From NCBI GenBank assembly GCA_021845645.1, contig JAJZVM010000013.1, forward strand, positions 1-64,000: DNA of 64,000 bases, written 5' to 3'. This stretch comes from Bacillota bacterium. GTDB lineage: Bacteria > Bacillota_E > JAJZYS01 > JAJYTV01. The notes below the pieces were generated by a model that saw only the letters and a program-made list of their open reading frames with translations, was not told the origin of the DNA and did no database searches. This document shows positions 17,563-26,637 of this stretch, one piece after another. Within the stretch, counting starts at the first letter, position 1. The number at the start of each line of letters is the position of its first letter. The position numbers were made by a program, and so were the translations under genes.

Positions 17563-20112
17563 CTACTTCGTGCTTACGCCCATCTGGGCGAGCCACTGGC
17601 TCTCGGCCAGGTACTGCCCCGCTGCCGCCTTGCCGACGCCCAGGGCGGCGAGCCAGAGGCTCGCCTGCGACGACTGGCCTCCGGTTGCCGCCGCCTGCAG
17701 CAGGGGAACCGCTGTCTCTTTCTTGCCGAGGAGAGCCGCGGCTTCCCCGGCGTAAAGCTGAAGCTGCGGCGTCGCTGCCGGCAGCTGCAGGTTTGCAGGG
17801 GCCACCTCGTGCGTCGCGGCGCCTGTGCGCAGGAACCTCTGGTACATGGCCCAGGACTCCTGCAGGTAGCCCTTGGCCAGGGGCAACTGGTGCTGACCCA
17901 AGGCGCGCGTCGCGAGCGTCGTCGTGAGCTCGAGGTAGTTCTGGTAGGTGCTCGGCAGCATGGGCTGATCCTGCTGCGCGACAGCCAGCGTGGCCACCGC
18001 GGCGGCAAGGTCGCCCTGGTCGATCTGCATCTGGGCCTCGAACGTCGCGATCGCCTGGTCGCGGCGGTTGAGCCTGTACGCGGCCAACGCATGCTGCACC
18101 GCGTCCTGCCGCAGGGCATTGGCGGAGGGCGACGAGCCCGCCTGCTGGAGATCCGCCTCTGCCATCTCGAGCTGGAGCAGTGCCGACATAGGATCGAGAG
18201 AGGCCGCCTGCTTCAGCTGGACAAGCGATGGAGGCTTCAATGCCCCTTCGGTCTGTGCCGCGACGCCGAGCACCACCACCCACACCGCGAGTCCTCCCGC
18301 CACGACGCCGAGCGCCTGCGGCAGGAGTCTCATTGGGCTGCGCAGGCGGAACGCCTGCACCTGTGGCATGGCCCCAAGCCCCAGCCAGAGGAGCAGGAGC
18401 ACCGCCGCGAGCGACAGGTCGAAGTCGATCAGGGAGTGGAGCCAGATGGCCGCTCCCACGACCATCGCGACGCCTGCCGCGTCGCCCTTGCCCCACGCCC
18501 GGCGCAGGCCGAGCAGGAAGGCCGCGGCGATGGCCAGGACGAAGGCGAGACCGAAGATGCCATAGGAGACCATCGCGTCGACGAGCGAGCTGTGCGCCTG
18601 GTTCGAACTGTAGTTGAAGGACTCGTAGCCCTGGTAGATGGACTGCCAGGCATTGCCGCCCCAGCCGAGGATGGGCGACGCCTCGAACATCCTCATGCCG
18701 TCACGCCAGAAGTCGATGCGCTCCCAGACAGAGAGGTCCGTACCCGAGATGCCGATCAGGCGATGGTAGATGGACTGCGGGATCGCCCGCGCAAGCAGCA
18801 TGGACTGTACCTTGCCGTTCACCGTCAGCCGATCGAGCCTCAGGCTTCCTGTGCCCTGCGAGAGGAGGCGCGTGCTGGTGCTGCTCGCCGGCACCTGCAC
18901 CGTCCAGGTCTCGCTGCCAGGCTGGATCGTCTCCTGGCCGATCGTGGTCTGGGTGCCGAAGCGGTCGAGAGATACGATATGGGCCTTCGCGGAGCCACCG
19001 CCGGAGATTTGGAGCGAGAGGTGATCCACGCCCTTGGGCAGGGCCACGGATGCCGTGACCTGCCCTGCGAGCGCGAGGCCGCTGCGTGCGCGCAAGGCTG
19101 CCGCGCCACCTCCCAGGACGAGCAGCACGATCAACGCTCCAAGGGCCACCTGCCAGCGGTCCAGGTTCCTCTGGTGCAGCCAGGCGATCGCCGCCCACGC
19201 CAAGGCCCCGAGGATGATGGCGACGAGTCCGTAGAGGAGGGCATAGTGGCTGCCGGCGTTGTGGAAGTGCGGGAAGGTCAGAGCGGCGAGGGCAAAGCCG
19301 AAAAGACCCACGACCAGTGCCTGGGCGAGAGCGGCGATGCGCAGCCCCGGTCGCGACACGGCAAGCACGGCAAGCACGGCGAAGGGCGCCACAATCCAGG
19401 CGCCACGAGAGAGCGTAAGCGCGAAGAGGTAGGCCCCGAGCCCCCCAATGGCCGCCCAGAGATACTGCGCCCTCGGCTGCTCCTCGGCGAACTGCCCTGC
19501 GGTGGCGCCAAGCCAGGTGGCGAGGTAGACGGCACCCGCCGTGTCAGGGTACTGGAACGGGCCCGAGAGCCTGTCCACAGCGGTGACAGCGGCAGGGAAG
19601 TTCCAGACGCCCCCTGCCATCAGCCAGCTCGCGAAGGCTGTGCCACCGAGGGCCCAGAGGAGGGCATCGGTCAGCTTGCCCTCGCCGCGGCTGCGCGCGT
19701 AGAGGTAGATGACGCCGCCGACGGTGTAGACGATCGCCTGCTCGAGCGCGAGGCGCGCCTCCACGGCCCAGAGGATCGAGAGCCACGAGAAGACGACGAA
19801 GCCGAACACCGCAAGGTCCTGGTAGGAGACCTGCCACGTCTCGTTCTGACGCGCACGCTGCACGAGCAGCGCGATCGCGCCAATGGCGAGCACGGCCACA
19901 CCGACGTCCAATTGGTCCGTACGGAAGTAGAGACCGCGCAGGAGCGTCGCGACAAGAAGCGTCACCGCAAGCGCGGCGGGGCCGATGAACTGCGTCCAAT
20001 CAGGCAGGCTCGGCAGGGCAATCGCCTGCGAGCGCGCCTTGGCCGGCGACTTCGTCTTCGTCTCGCTGGGCCTCCGACGCGGCAGGTTCGCGGTCTTCTG
20101 CTTCTTTGCCAT
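17563..20112 (-). CDS. O-antigen ligase/polymerase-family membrane protein with C-terminal helical repeat
   Basis: About 849 residues. About ten to twelve membrane segments surround a large extracytoplasmic loop containing GWGGNAW...QAHSSLVDAMVSYGIFG, the Wzy_C/WaaL motif with its key His. The loop also has a beta-rich insertion (about residues 345-445 of the protein). The final ~230 residues are soluble, Ala/Leu/Gln-rich helical repeats resembling TPRs. The ATG at 20112 has GGGAGGATCC just before it. Family members either polymerise repeat units or transfer finished glycan; in Geobacillus the family member WsaB is the presumed oligosaccharide-to-S-layer-protein transferase, which fits the neighbouring surface-protein genes. 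Confidence 0.85.
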   Translation of the reverse strand: MAKKQKTANLPRRRPSETKTKSPAKARSQAIALPSLPDWTQFIGPAALAVTLLVATLLRGLYFRTDQLDVGVAVLAIGAIALLVQRARQNETWQVSYQDLAVFGFVVFSWLSILWAVEARLALEQAIVYTVGGVIYLYARSRGEGKLTDALLWALGGTAFASWLMAGGVWNFPAAVTAVDRLSGPFQYPDTAGAVYLATWLGATAGQFAEEQPRAQYLWAAIGGLGAYLFALTLSRGAWIVAPFAVLAVLAVSRPGLRIAALAQALVVGLFGFALAALTFPHFHNAGSHYALLYGLVAIILGALAWAAIAWLHQRNLDRWQVALGALIVLLVLGGGAAALRARSGLALAGQVTASVALPKGVDHLSLQISGGGSAKAHIVSLDRFGTQTTIGQETIQPGSETWTVQVPASSTSTRLLSQGTGSLRLDRLTVNGKVQSMLLARAIPQSIYHRLIGISGTDLSVWERIDFWRDGMRMFEASPILGWGGNAWQSIYQGYESFNYSSNQAHSSLVDAMVSYGIFGLAFVLAIAAAFLLGLRRAWGKGDAAGVAMVVGAAIWLHSLIDFDLSLAAVLLLLWLGLGAMPQVQAFRLRSPMRLLPQALGVVAGGLAVWVVVLGVAAQTEGALKPPSLVQLKQAASLDPMSALLQLEMAEADLQQAGSSPSANALRQDAVQHALAAYRLNRRDQAIATFEAQMQIDQGDLAAAVATLAVAQQDQPMLPSTYQNYLELTTTLATRALGQHQLPLAKGYLQESWAMYQRFLRTGAATHEVAPANLQLPAATPQLQLYAGEAAALLGKKETAVPLLQAAATGGQSSQASLWLAALGVGKAAAGQYLAESQWLAQMGVSTK

Positions 20113-20277
20113 GGATCCTCCCGAGGGCATAATCAAGGGTTACATAGCACTGAAATGATACCAGCGTCTGGGTGTGCACTGCAACGCGTGCCGCCATGCC
20201 CAGCAACGTGCAAAGTATGGGGGCGGCTGTGGCCGCCCCCAGTGAACCCCTGGTGCGTCGAAGGCCTTACTCCAAGA
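20113..20277. other. Short intergenic spacer holding a hairpin
   Basis: 165 bases between the SLH protein and the ligase gene. It contains the hairpin listed separately and the ligase ribosome binding site; nothing else is recognised. Confidence 0.5.
20219..20240 (-). terminator. Hairpin after the C-terminal-SLH protein gene
   Basis: A nine-base-pair perfect stem (GGGGGCGGC with GCCGCCCCC) with a four-base loop, downstream of the SLH gene on its strand. The following T content is low (ATACTTTG), so termination may be partial. Confidence 0.55.
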
Positions 20278-21690
20278 CTACTGGTTCGTGACCGTGACGA
20301 GATTGCCGACCATTCCTGCCGCCTCGCCGCGCGTCGCGAGACCCGCAGGGTCGAAGGCACCCTCTGGCAGCCCGTGCAGGATGCCCGCCTGGGCGACCGC
20401 CATGACCCCCTGCAGGGCCCAGGCGGGGATCTGGGCCTGATCGGTGAACTGCACCTCTAGCGGCGATGCCGGCGTGTAGCCGTTCATCGCCCGCGACACC
20501 ATCACCGCGAGCTGTGCGCGGGTGATCGGCGCTGCAGGCGCGAAGGTCTCGGCCGTCACGCCCTTGATGAAGCCGGCGGCGACCGCGGCGTCGACGTACG
20601 GCGCGTACCATGCGCCCGGGCTCACATCGGTGAAGCCCCCGGAGGTCGGTGTCCCTGGAAGCTGGAGCCCGAGGGCAAGGGTCAGCATCTTCACGAACTG
20701 CGCCCGCGTCACCGTGCCATCCGGGTGGAAGCCGCCGTCGGGGAATCCGACGATCGCGTCCCGCCCGAGCAGCACGTCGATCTCCTCCTGCGGCCAGATG
20801 CCGGCCTCTATGTCGTTGAAGGCCTGGGTGTTGACCGTCAGGACGTAGCTGCCCGCGGCGCTGATCGAGGAGGTGTCGGAGTTCGTCTCTGCCGACGCGG
20901 TGTCCTTGATGTAGCGGTAGGCCGCACCGTCCTGCACGAAGACGCCGACGCGAGAGAGAGGCTCGCTGCCCATGCTCTTGGTGCTATAGAAGATCTCGGC
21001 ACCGATGGGCATCTGGGCAGCCGCGCCGCCGAAGTCGATGGCGAAGAGGGGCGCGATCGCCGTCTCGTCGCCAGGCGGCAGGCTGCCAGGCTGGCTCTCC
21101 GTCACCGTGATCGTCGTCGTCTGGCTGAAGGCTCCCGCGGGCACGGTGAGGATGATGCAGCCGTCCGTCGAGGTCAGGGTGCGGCCCTGGCTGCCCACCT
21201 GGCTGTCGATGACCTCGCCCTGGGGCTGGTCGATGCAGGTGGAGCTGCTCGTCGAAGATGCGCCTGCAGCTCCACCACCCCCGCCACCGCCGCCGCCCGG
21301 CGAAGCAGGCGGCGTCTGCACGTCGAAGCTCGTCGTGGCGCGTGTGGTGCCGTACACCGCGTAGATCTTGATCTGGGACTCCTGGGACGCTGTCGCGGGC
21401 AGGACGAACGTGTCGGTGAAATCGCCGCTCCCGTCGGTCGTGACCTCGTCCACCCAGTAGGTGTGTCCGCTCGCGCCGTCCGCCTCGAGGGCCACGTCCG
21501 CACCGGCGATGGGTGTTCCCCCGAGCGTCACGCTGCCCTGGATCGTCACCGTAGCTCCAGGCAGATAGCCGGAACCTGCGGTGCTCACGTTCACCATCGG
21601 GCCGGGGCTCGCCGACGCCGCGGCACCCGGCACGCCGTATGCCATGAGAATGCCGAGGAGCGCAAGGCCGCTCCACAGTCGCACGCGCAT
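20278..21690 (-). CDS. Exported surface protein with Ig-like and ZU5-like region and three C-terminal SLH domains
   Basis: 470 residues: signal peptide (1-26, cleavage after AAASA), an Ig-like/CBM-type domain (about 33-130), a glycine-serine linker with a run of Gly near 137, a ZU5-like beta domain (VPAGAFSQTTTITV near 190), and three SLH domains at about 300-470 with TRAQ/TRAQ/TRGE motifs. SLH domains bind pyruvylated secondary cell-wall polymer, fixing the protein to the wall. SLH domains sit at the C-terminus here, unlike the four S-layer-like paralogues, which carry them at the N-terminus. The gene is between the sedolisin and the ligase; its partner is unknown. Confidence 0.85.
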   Translation of the reverse strand: MRVRLWSGLALLGILMAYGVPGAAASASPGPMVNVSTAGSGYLPGATVTIQGSVTLGGTPIAGADVALEADGASGHTYWVDEVTTDGSGDFTDTFVLPATASQESQIKIYAVYGTTRATTSFDVQTPPASPGGGGGGGGGAAGASSTSSSTCIDQPQGEVIDSQVGSQGRTLTSTDGCIILTVPAGAFSQTTTITVTESQPGSLPPGDETAIAPLFAIDFGGAAAQMPIGAEIFYSTKSMGSEPLSRVGVFVQDGAAYRYIKDTASAETNSDTSSISAAGSYVLTVNTQAFNDIEAGIWPQEEIDVLLGRDAIVGFPDGGFHPDGTVTRAQFVKMLTLALGLQLPGTPTSGGFTDVSPGAWYAPYVDAAVAAGFIKGVTAETFAPAAPITRAQLAVMVSRAMNGYTPASPLEVQFTDQAQIPAWALQGVMAVAQAGILHGLPEGAFDPAGLATRGEAAGMVGNLVTVTNQ

Positions 21691-21731
21691 GCCTTCCTTC
21701 CTTTCGTGTGGGGACTCGTCACTCGGGTGGT

Positions 21732-21764
21732 CCAGGGGGTGGTCGCGAAGCGGTCACCCCCTGG
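21732..21764 (-). terminator. Hairpin between the sedolisin and SLH protein genes
   Basis: A ten-base-pair perfect inverted repeat (CCAGGGGGTG / CACCCCCTGG) just after the sedolisin stop. No T-run follows, so it may act as an mRNA 3' stabiliser or weak terminator. Confidence 0.45.
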
Positions 21765-21776
21765 AACCCTCCTGTC

Positions 21777-24700
21777 CTACTGCGCTTGCACGCTCATCTG
21801 GTACGGCACGCCGATCGGCTCGCCGCCCTGCTGCAGCCAGTGGCTCCACGTGAACACCTTGACGGTGTAACCGCCGCTTTCCGCCGGGCTGAAGCCCGCG
21901 TACTGGATGGACTCCTGCCCGCCCTGGACGCTGGCCTGGTTGCCCTGCAGGAAGGCGACCCCGCCGTCCGGAGCGATCACCTCGACGATCGGCGTCACGG
22001 GCATCGCCGCATCGTTCAGGCCGAAGGAGATCTCGAAGTCGTAGGACACTCCCTGCTGGAGGAGGATCGTGCCGCTGCGCACGGTGACGGGCCCGCCGTT
22101 CGCAGCGCTCATCTGCACCGGCACCGGATCGAGGGTCACAGGGTAGGAGCTGACGGTGGCCTGCAGGGTCGTACCCTGGATCGACGGCACCGAGAGGTCC
22201 TCTGCCCCGTAGGAGATCAGGCCCGCGAGGGAGGAGGTGACATAGTAGGTGGCCGTGCCTTGGCTGAGGGAGAGCTCGTAGTCGCCGTTCGCATCAGGAC
22301 TCAGGCTGTTGCCCCTGGCGTCCGTCACGGTGATCGTGGCGCCGGCGGGGCCGTAGACGGCCAGTGCCACGATATCGCTATTGCTGCTTACGAGGTTTGA
22401 AAGCGCGTCCTGCGCGGTGATCGTCACCTGCTGCGGCACTCCGGCCCAGATGCTGCCGTTCGCGACCACGCTGCCGCCGGCGGAGAGGCTGAGCTGGGCC
22501 GCGTAGGGCGTGAGGATCGTGCCCCATGCGGTGCCGCTCGCAGCGCCCGTGCCCCCGAGGTCTTTGACGAGGTAGCTGAGCGCGCCTGGGCTCTGCGACG
22601 AGACGAGGAACACCGCCTGGCCCTGCTGGGCCGTCTCCACGTAGAGGCCGCCCTGGGGCTGGATCTCGTTGCCGCCGCCGTCGGTGACCTTGATGCCTGA
22701 GCCGCCCGTGACCTCGAGACCCACCTGGTCGCCGAAGCCCGTCGCGAGGTTCCCGTAGGTGTCGAGTGCGCCGACGATGACCGCCTGCTGCGGGTTCTCG
22801 CCGAAGTTCTTGGCTCCCACGGACGCCGAGGAGAAGACGCTCACGCCGAGGGTCGTCGCGGGCCCGGGCTGGATCGTCTGCGTCAGGCTCGCGGGCGGGA
22901 GGTAGACGGAGTCGTCGAAGGCCAAGAACGTCACCTGGCCCGAGGTCGTCGTCGTGAAGTAGAACTGGGCCTGGCCGTTCTGCAGCGTGAGGGGATAGGT
23001 GCCGTCAAGGCTCGGGACGAGGGGATCCTTGTTCTGGTCGTAGACCGTCACGCCCGTGCCCAGCGCCAGGAGGGAGATCTGGTCGGTCGCGCCCGGCACG
23101 AGGTTTCCCCCCTGGTCGTAGACGGCCACACCGACCTCGTTCAGAGCGCCGAGCTGCGCCGTACCCACCTCCTGCAGGGCGAGCGTACTCTGCGGCACCA
23201 CGTTGATGGCGATCTCGGAGGGACCAGTGGAGATCCACGGTAGGAGGTCTGCCGGAGGTGGCGCGGAGACCCACGCGTAGAAGGAGTCGCCGACGTTTGC
23301 GTCCGGGATCGAGATCAGGACAGGGCCCGAGGCCGGTACGTCGTACGTCGCGGGCTGCACCGCGTCGGGAGGAGCCTGCAGCCACGTCTGGCCCACGTCG
23401 GTCGAGTAGTAGACGGCCGCCTGGACCGTCCCCTCGCTCTCCAGGCTGACCGTCCAGGAGGACGGCTCGCTTGGGATGACGTTGCTGTTCGGGTCGAGGA
23501 CCTGGAGCTGGAACGGGACGGCCTGGCTGGGGTCGTACGTGGCCGTCTGCACGGTCGTGCCACCCACGGTGTCTCCGAGGGGCGTCACGCTGTACGTCAC
23601 AGGGTCACCCGGCAGGAAGTTGACCTCCGCCTGCGCCGGTGCGACCATGCCGGGGTTCGAGGCGTCCTGCACGATCACCCCGACCGGCTCCGCGACGGGG
23701 TCGATGGCGGCCACGGGCTCGCCCGCCGGCACCAGGTACTCGGGGTAGCCCCACATGTCGGTGCCGTAGAGCGGCACGGGGTTGACGTTGACGGGGTTCA
23801 GCGTCACGTAGAGGAGCTGCGCCGAGGGGGAGGTCAGGGTGACGAGCACGTTGTCGCCGGTCTGGGTGAAGCTGCCCGGCGACGCGCTGTCGTCGAGGAT
23901 GGGGGCCTGCGGCGTCGAGAGGCCCGGGATGAAGACCGCGGCGGGCATCTCGAAGGGGATCTCCTCATCGCTCAGGTATGTCTCCAAGGTGCGCACGAGC
24001 GCGCTCAGCTCGCCATTCGCGTAGACGGCCTGGTTCACGGAGTAGTTGTCGACCGAGAGCGGCCCGCTGACGGTATCCGCGGTGCTGAAGTTCAGGTTCA
24101 GGAGCGCGATCCCCGACTCGAGCGCCACTCCGGTCACGAGGGGCTGAGAGAGCCCCGGCACGTCGACCACGAGGTTGTAGATTCCCGGGTTCGCGGCGAT
24201 CGCTCCCGTGGTGTCGAGGTTTATGGCGTTCGCAGTCCAGCCTCCTGGTGCAACGGTCAGGGGGATGTCGATCGCGCCGTCGTTGCTGACGAGGTAGACG
24301 GCGCCCTGGACGCTGCCGAAGCCGCTGCCCGAGATCTCGGTCATGCTGCCCGCGACGATGGCGTCCGTGAGGGGCACGTTCATGTCCGGCGTGTCCATCG
24401 CGACGAGCGGGTCGGTGATGCCGATCCAACTGTTCGAGCCGTCCGCTGCGCTCGGCGTCACGACGCTGATGAAGGGTCCGGGCAGGGTCGCCCCGCCTTG
24501 CCTGAGGTAGTTGACGAGGTCCTGGGCAAGCGCCGCGACGTCCGGCGTGCCGAGACCCGTCACCGGATCCCAGCCGGGTCCGGCGTTCCACTGGCCGTTG
24601 GTGCCCTGGGTGATGTCATGGAAGGGCGAGCTCGCCTGCCCCGCCACGCTGTAGAGCGCGGGTGCGACGAAGCCGAGGCCGGAGCCTCCCGTCTGCGCCT

Positions 24701-26216
24701 TCGCCATCTGGTCCATGTCGGCGTAGATGCCGGCCCAGCTCGGCGCCCCGAGGCTCGTGCCGAGGAAGCCCCACCACGCGCTCTGCCAGTAGCCGAGATA
24801 CCCGAAGGCGTTGAGGGCGATGTCCGGCACGCCGCGCATGCCTGGAAGGTACGGCACGCTCGGCGTGATCAGGGTCGAGGGAGTGTATGCCTCCTGCGCC
24901 GCTACGGCCCAGGGCGGCGCCGCGAACTGGGTCGAGTAGCCGCCGGTGCTCGCGGTGTAGAACTGGTTGAAGGGGGCCTGCCCCCACGCCTTCTCCGCCG
25001 CGATCGTGCCGTCCTGGTTCAACGAGAGCTGCGTGCCGCCGACACCCAGGATGTAGGGATCGGAGGCGGGATAGATAACGTTCAGGTCCTGGACGTCACC
25101 GTCGCCCGCGGCGGCGAACATCGTGATGCCCTGTGCGGCGACGGCCGCGAAGAGCTGATCGAGCACCTGGTTCGACTCTGGTGGCGCCTCCCACTCGGGG
25201 TAGCCCCAGCTCGTCGTGATCACGTTCGGTGTGGCAAGTCCTTCCGTGCCTGCCGCAAGCGCGGAGTAGACGTCGTAGAGGGACTGCTGGAAGTCCAGCA
25301 CTCCTAGATCCCCTACCGCGACCTCCTGCTGCGCCCCTGGCGCGAAGGCGTGGGACCACTCGACATCCACCGAGGTCTCGTCCGAGCCGCCCTGCCCTGC
25401 GGCGGAGCCGGTCGGGTCGATGACCTGGAACGGTGCCCCGCCCACGAACTGGTTCGCCGGCAGGCCCATCTGCGTGTTGAACGCAGCGACGTCGCTCGGG
25501 TCGTACTCGGCCCAGGTCGCGACGGCGATCGTCTCGCCCTGGCCGTCGTAGCCGTTCTGGAAGAGCGGCGTGACATGGTACGCCGTCTGCATCTCAAGGG
25601 CCGTGTGGTTCAGGGCGTCGAAGGAGGAGCCCTTCACCGCCCCCTCGACCTTGAGCATGCTCAGCGGCTGGATCAGGGTATCGAGGCCGAGGACGCCTGT
25701 CACCATGCCCTGCAGTGCCGCCGGGATGCTGAGGCCGCCCATCGGCAGGTATCCCTTGTGGCCCTGGTAGGTGTAGTTCTCGAGCTGCGTGCGGAACGCC
25801 GCGTCCACCTGCTGGGCCGTGCCTTCGAACGTCAGGGCGAGACCGTCCGGCTCTTCACCGAGGTAGACGAAGCCCTGGCCCTGGAGGTACTGCTGCACCG
25901 CGGTGACATCCGAGGGGCTCGCGCCGTACTGGGCCGCCACCTCCTGGGTCGAGATCTGCACGTGCCGCTCAGCGTTCGTCTTGGCGGCATGCATGAGTCC
26001 ACCGGAGTCCTGGGACGCCAGGCCGACCAGGAATCGCACCTGCTGGTCCCCAGGCACCGCACCCGTCGGCGTGGCGAGGTGCTTCTGGATCAATGGGCTG
26101 ACGCTTCCCGGCAGGCTGGCGTACCCGACGGACCCTGCCGCCGCCGCCACCTGCATGCCGACGGCGAGCACCAAGAGTCCGCTCGCCGAGGCCAGGAGCC
26201 TGCGAATGATGCGCAG
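21777..26216 (-). CDS. Secreted sedolisin (S53, kumamolisin-type) protease with long Ig-like C-terminal stalk, apparent CTG start
   Basis: About 1479 residues. Numbered from the TTG at 26174: activation prodomain about 30-185; S53 catalytic domain about 205-560 with Glu266 and Asp270 (ETSVD), oxyanion Asp358 (AAAGDGD), nucleophile Ser474 (GTSLGAPSW) and the calcium site around Asp520 and Asp536. All catalytic residues are present, so it should be an active serine-carboxyl peptidase, a family usually working at acid pH. About 900 residues of Ig-like repeats and a pre-peptidase-C-like end follow; there is no SLH domain. The TTG start lacks a signal-peptide n-region. CTG at 26216, eight bases after GGAGG, restores LRIIRRLLASASGLLVLAVG, a proper signal peptide. 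Confidence 0.9.
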   Translation of the reverse strand: MRIIRRLLASASGLLVLAVGMQVAAAAGSVGYASLPGSVSPLIQKHLATPTGAVPGDQQVRFLVGLASQDSGGLMHAAKTNAERHVQISTQEVAAQYGASPSDVTAVQQYLQGQGFVYLGEEPDGLALTFEGTAQQVDAAFRTQLENYTYQGHKGYLPMGGLSIPAALQGMVTGVLGLDTLIQPLSMLKVEGAVKGSSFDALNHTALEMQTAYHVTPLFQNGYDGQGETIAVATWAEYDPSDVAAFNTQMGLPANQFVGGAPFQVIDPTGSAAGQGGSDETSVDVEWSHAFAPGAQQEVAVGDLGVLDFQQSLYDVYSALAAGTEGLATPNVITTSWGYPEWEAPPESNQVLDQLFAAVAAQGITMFAAAGDGDVQDLNVIYPASDPYILGVGGTQLSLNQDGTIAAEKAWGQAPFNQFYTASTGGYSTQFAAPPWAVAAQEAYTPSTLITPSVPYLPGMRGVPDIALNAFGYLGYWQSAWWGFLGTSLGAPSWAGIYADMDQMAKAQTGGSGLGFVAPALYSVAGQASSPFHDITQGTNGQWNAGPGWDPVTGLGTPDVAALAQDLVNYLRQGGATLPGPFISVVTPSAADGSNSWIGITDPLVAMDTPDMNVPLTDAIVAGSMTEISGSGFGSVQGAVYLVSNDGAIDIPLTVAPGGWTANAINLDTTGAIAANPGIYNLVVDVPGLSQPLVTGVALESGIALLNLNFSTADTVSGPLSVDNYSVNQAVYANGELSALVRTLETYLSDEEIPFEMPAAVFIPGLSTPQAPILDDSASPGSFTQTGDNVLVTLTSPSAQLLYVTLNPVNVNPVPLYGTDMWGYPEYLVPAGEPVAAIDPVAEPVGVIVQDASNPGMVAPAQAEVNFLPGDPVTYSVTPLGDTVGGTTVQTATYDPSQAVPFQLQVLDPNSNVIPSEPSSWTVSLESEGTVQAAVYYSTDVGQTWLQAPPDAVQPATYDVPASGPVLISIPDANVGDSFYAWVSAPPPADLLPWISTGPSEIAINVVPQSTLALQEVGTAQLGALNEVGVAVYDQGGNLVPGATDQISLLALGTGVTVYDQNKDPLVPSLDGTYPLTLQNGQAQFYFTTTTSGQVTFLAFDDSVYLPPASLTQTIQPGPATTLGVSVFSSASVGAKNFGENPQQAVIVGALDTYGNLATGFGDQVGLEVTGGSGIKVTDGGGNEIQPQGGLYVETAQQGQAVFLVSSQSPGALSYLVKDLGGTGAASGTAWGTILTPYAAQLSLSAGGSVVANGSIWAGVPQQVTITAQDALSNLVSSNSDIVALAVYGPAGATITVTDARGNSLSPDANGDYELSLSQGTATYYVTSSLAGLISYGAEDLSVPSIQGTTLQATVSSYPVTLDPVPVQMSAANGGPVTVRSGTILLQQGVSYDFEISFGLNDAAMPVTPIVEVIAPDGGVAFLQGNQASVQGGQESIQYAGFSPAESGGYTVKVFTWSHWLQQGGEPIGVPYQMSVQAQ

Positions 26217-26637
26217 AGCCGTTCCCTCCCCCTCACAGTCTTACAGGGTGACTCTGTCACCGGAGGGAGCCCTGGCTCTGTCGCTCGGGACCGGCGAATG
26301 GCGGCGGCTTTGCCCGGCTGCCGTCGCATGCGCGCCGCTAAGGGCAGGTGCTGCTGGGCTGTGCGGAACCGAGGCTAGCGATCGCCGTCCAAGAGGAGTG
26401 ACCGCCCACGATGATCCAAGGGCCGGGCGGTGGTGCCTGGCTCGGGGGCTGGGCACCATCGTGCCGTTCGTACTGCTCGGAATGTCGCCCGCCCGGCGCC
26501 GCAGGTGCTCTCTGATCCACGTAGAGATCTCAGAGGGCTGGGGGCCGCATCCGCGCGTCTCGGCGATGACAGGCGAAGGGCGCGCACCCGGCGGCGCGCG
26601 CCCTTGGAGGTTTACTGCTATCGGGCCAGGGACATCC
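26217..26637. other. 420-base intergenic region
   Basis: Lies between the sedolisin and the upstream S-layer-like gene. It holds the hairpin at 26576-26605 and the sedolisin ribosome binding site. The sedolisin promoter is expected here, but I cannot point to a confident -35/-10 pair. No gene is supported. Confidence 0.4.
26576..26605 (-). terminator. Hairpin after the 1370-residue SLH protein gene
   Basis: A ten-base-pair perfect stem (AAGGGCGCGC with GCGCGCCCTT) and ten-base loop, about 30 bases after the stop codon on the minus strand. Little T follows, so strength is uncertain. Confidence 0.5.

Noticed and set aside
17528..18496. Upstream extension of the GT4 frame at 16457-17527
   Set aside because: It overlaps the ligase gene and encodes low-complexity Gly/Arg/Ala sequence. 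The conserved glycosyltransferase begins at 17527 behind a good ribosome binding site.
17809..20460. Very long open frame (over 880 codons) on the plus strand across the ligase gene
   Set aside because: It lies antisense to the clear membrane ligase gene. Its product is Arg/His/Glu-rich with no domain, as usual for shadows of high-G+C genes.
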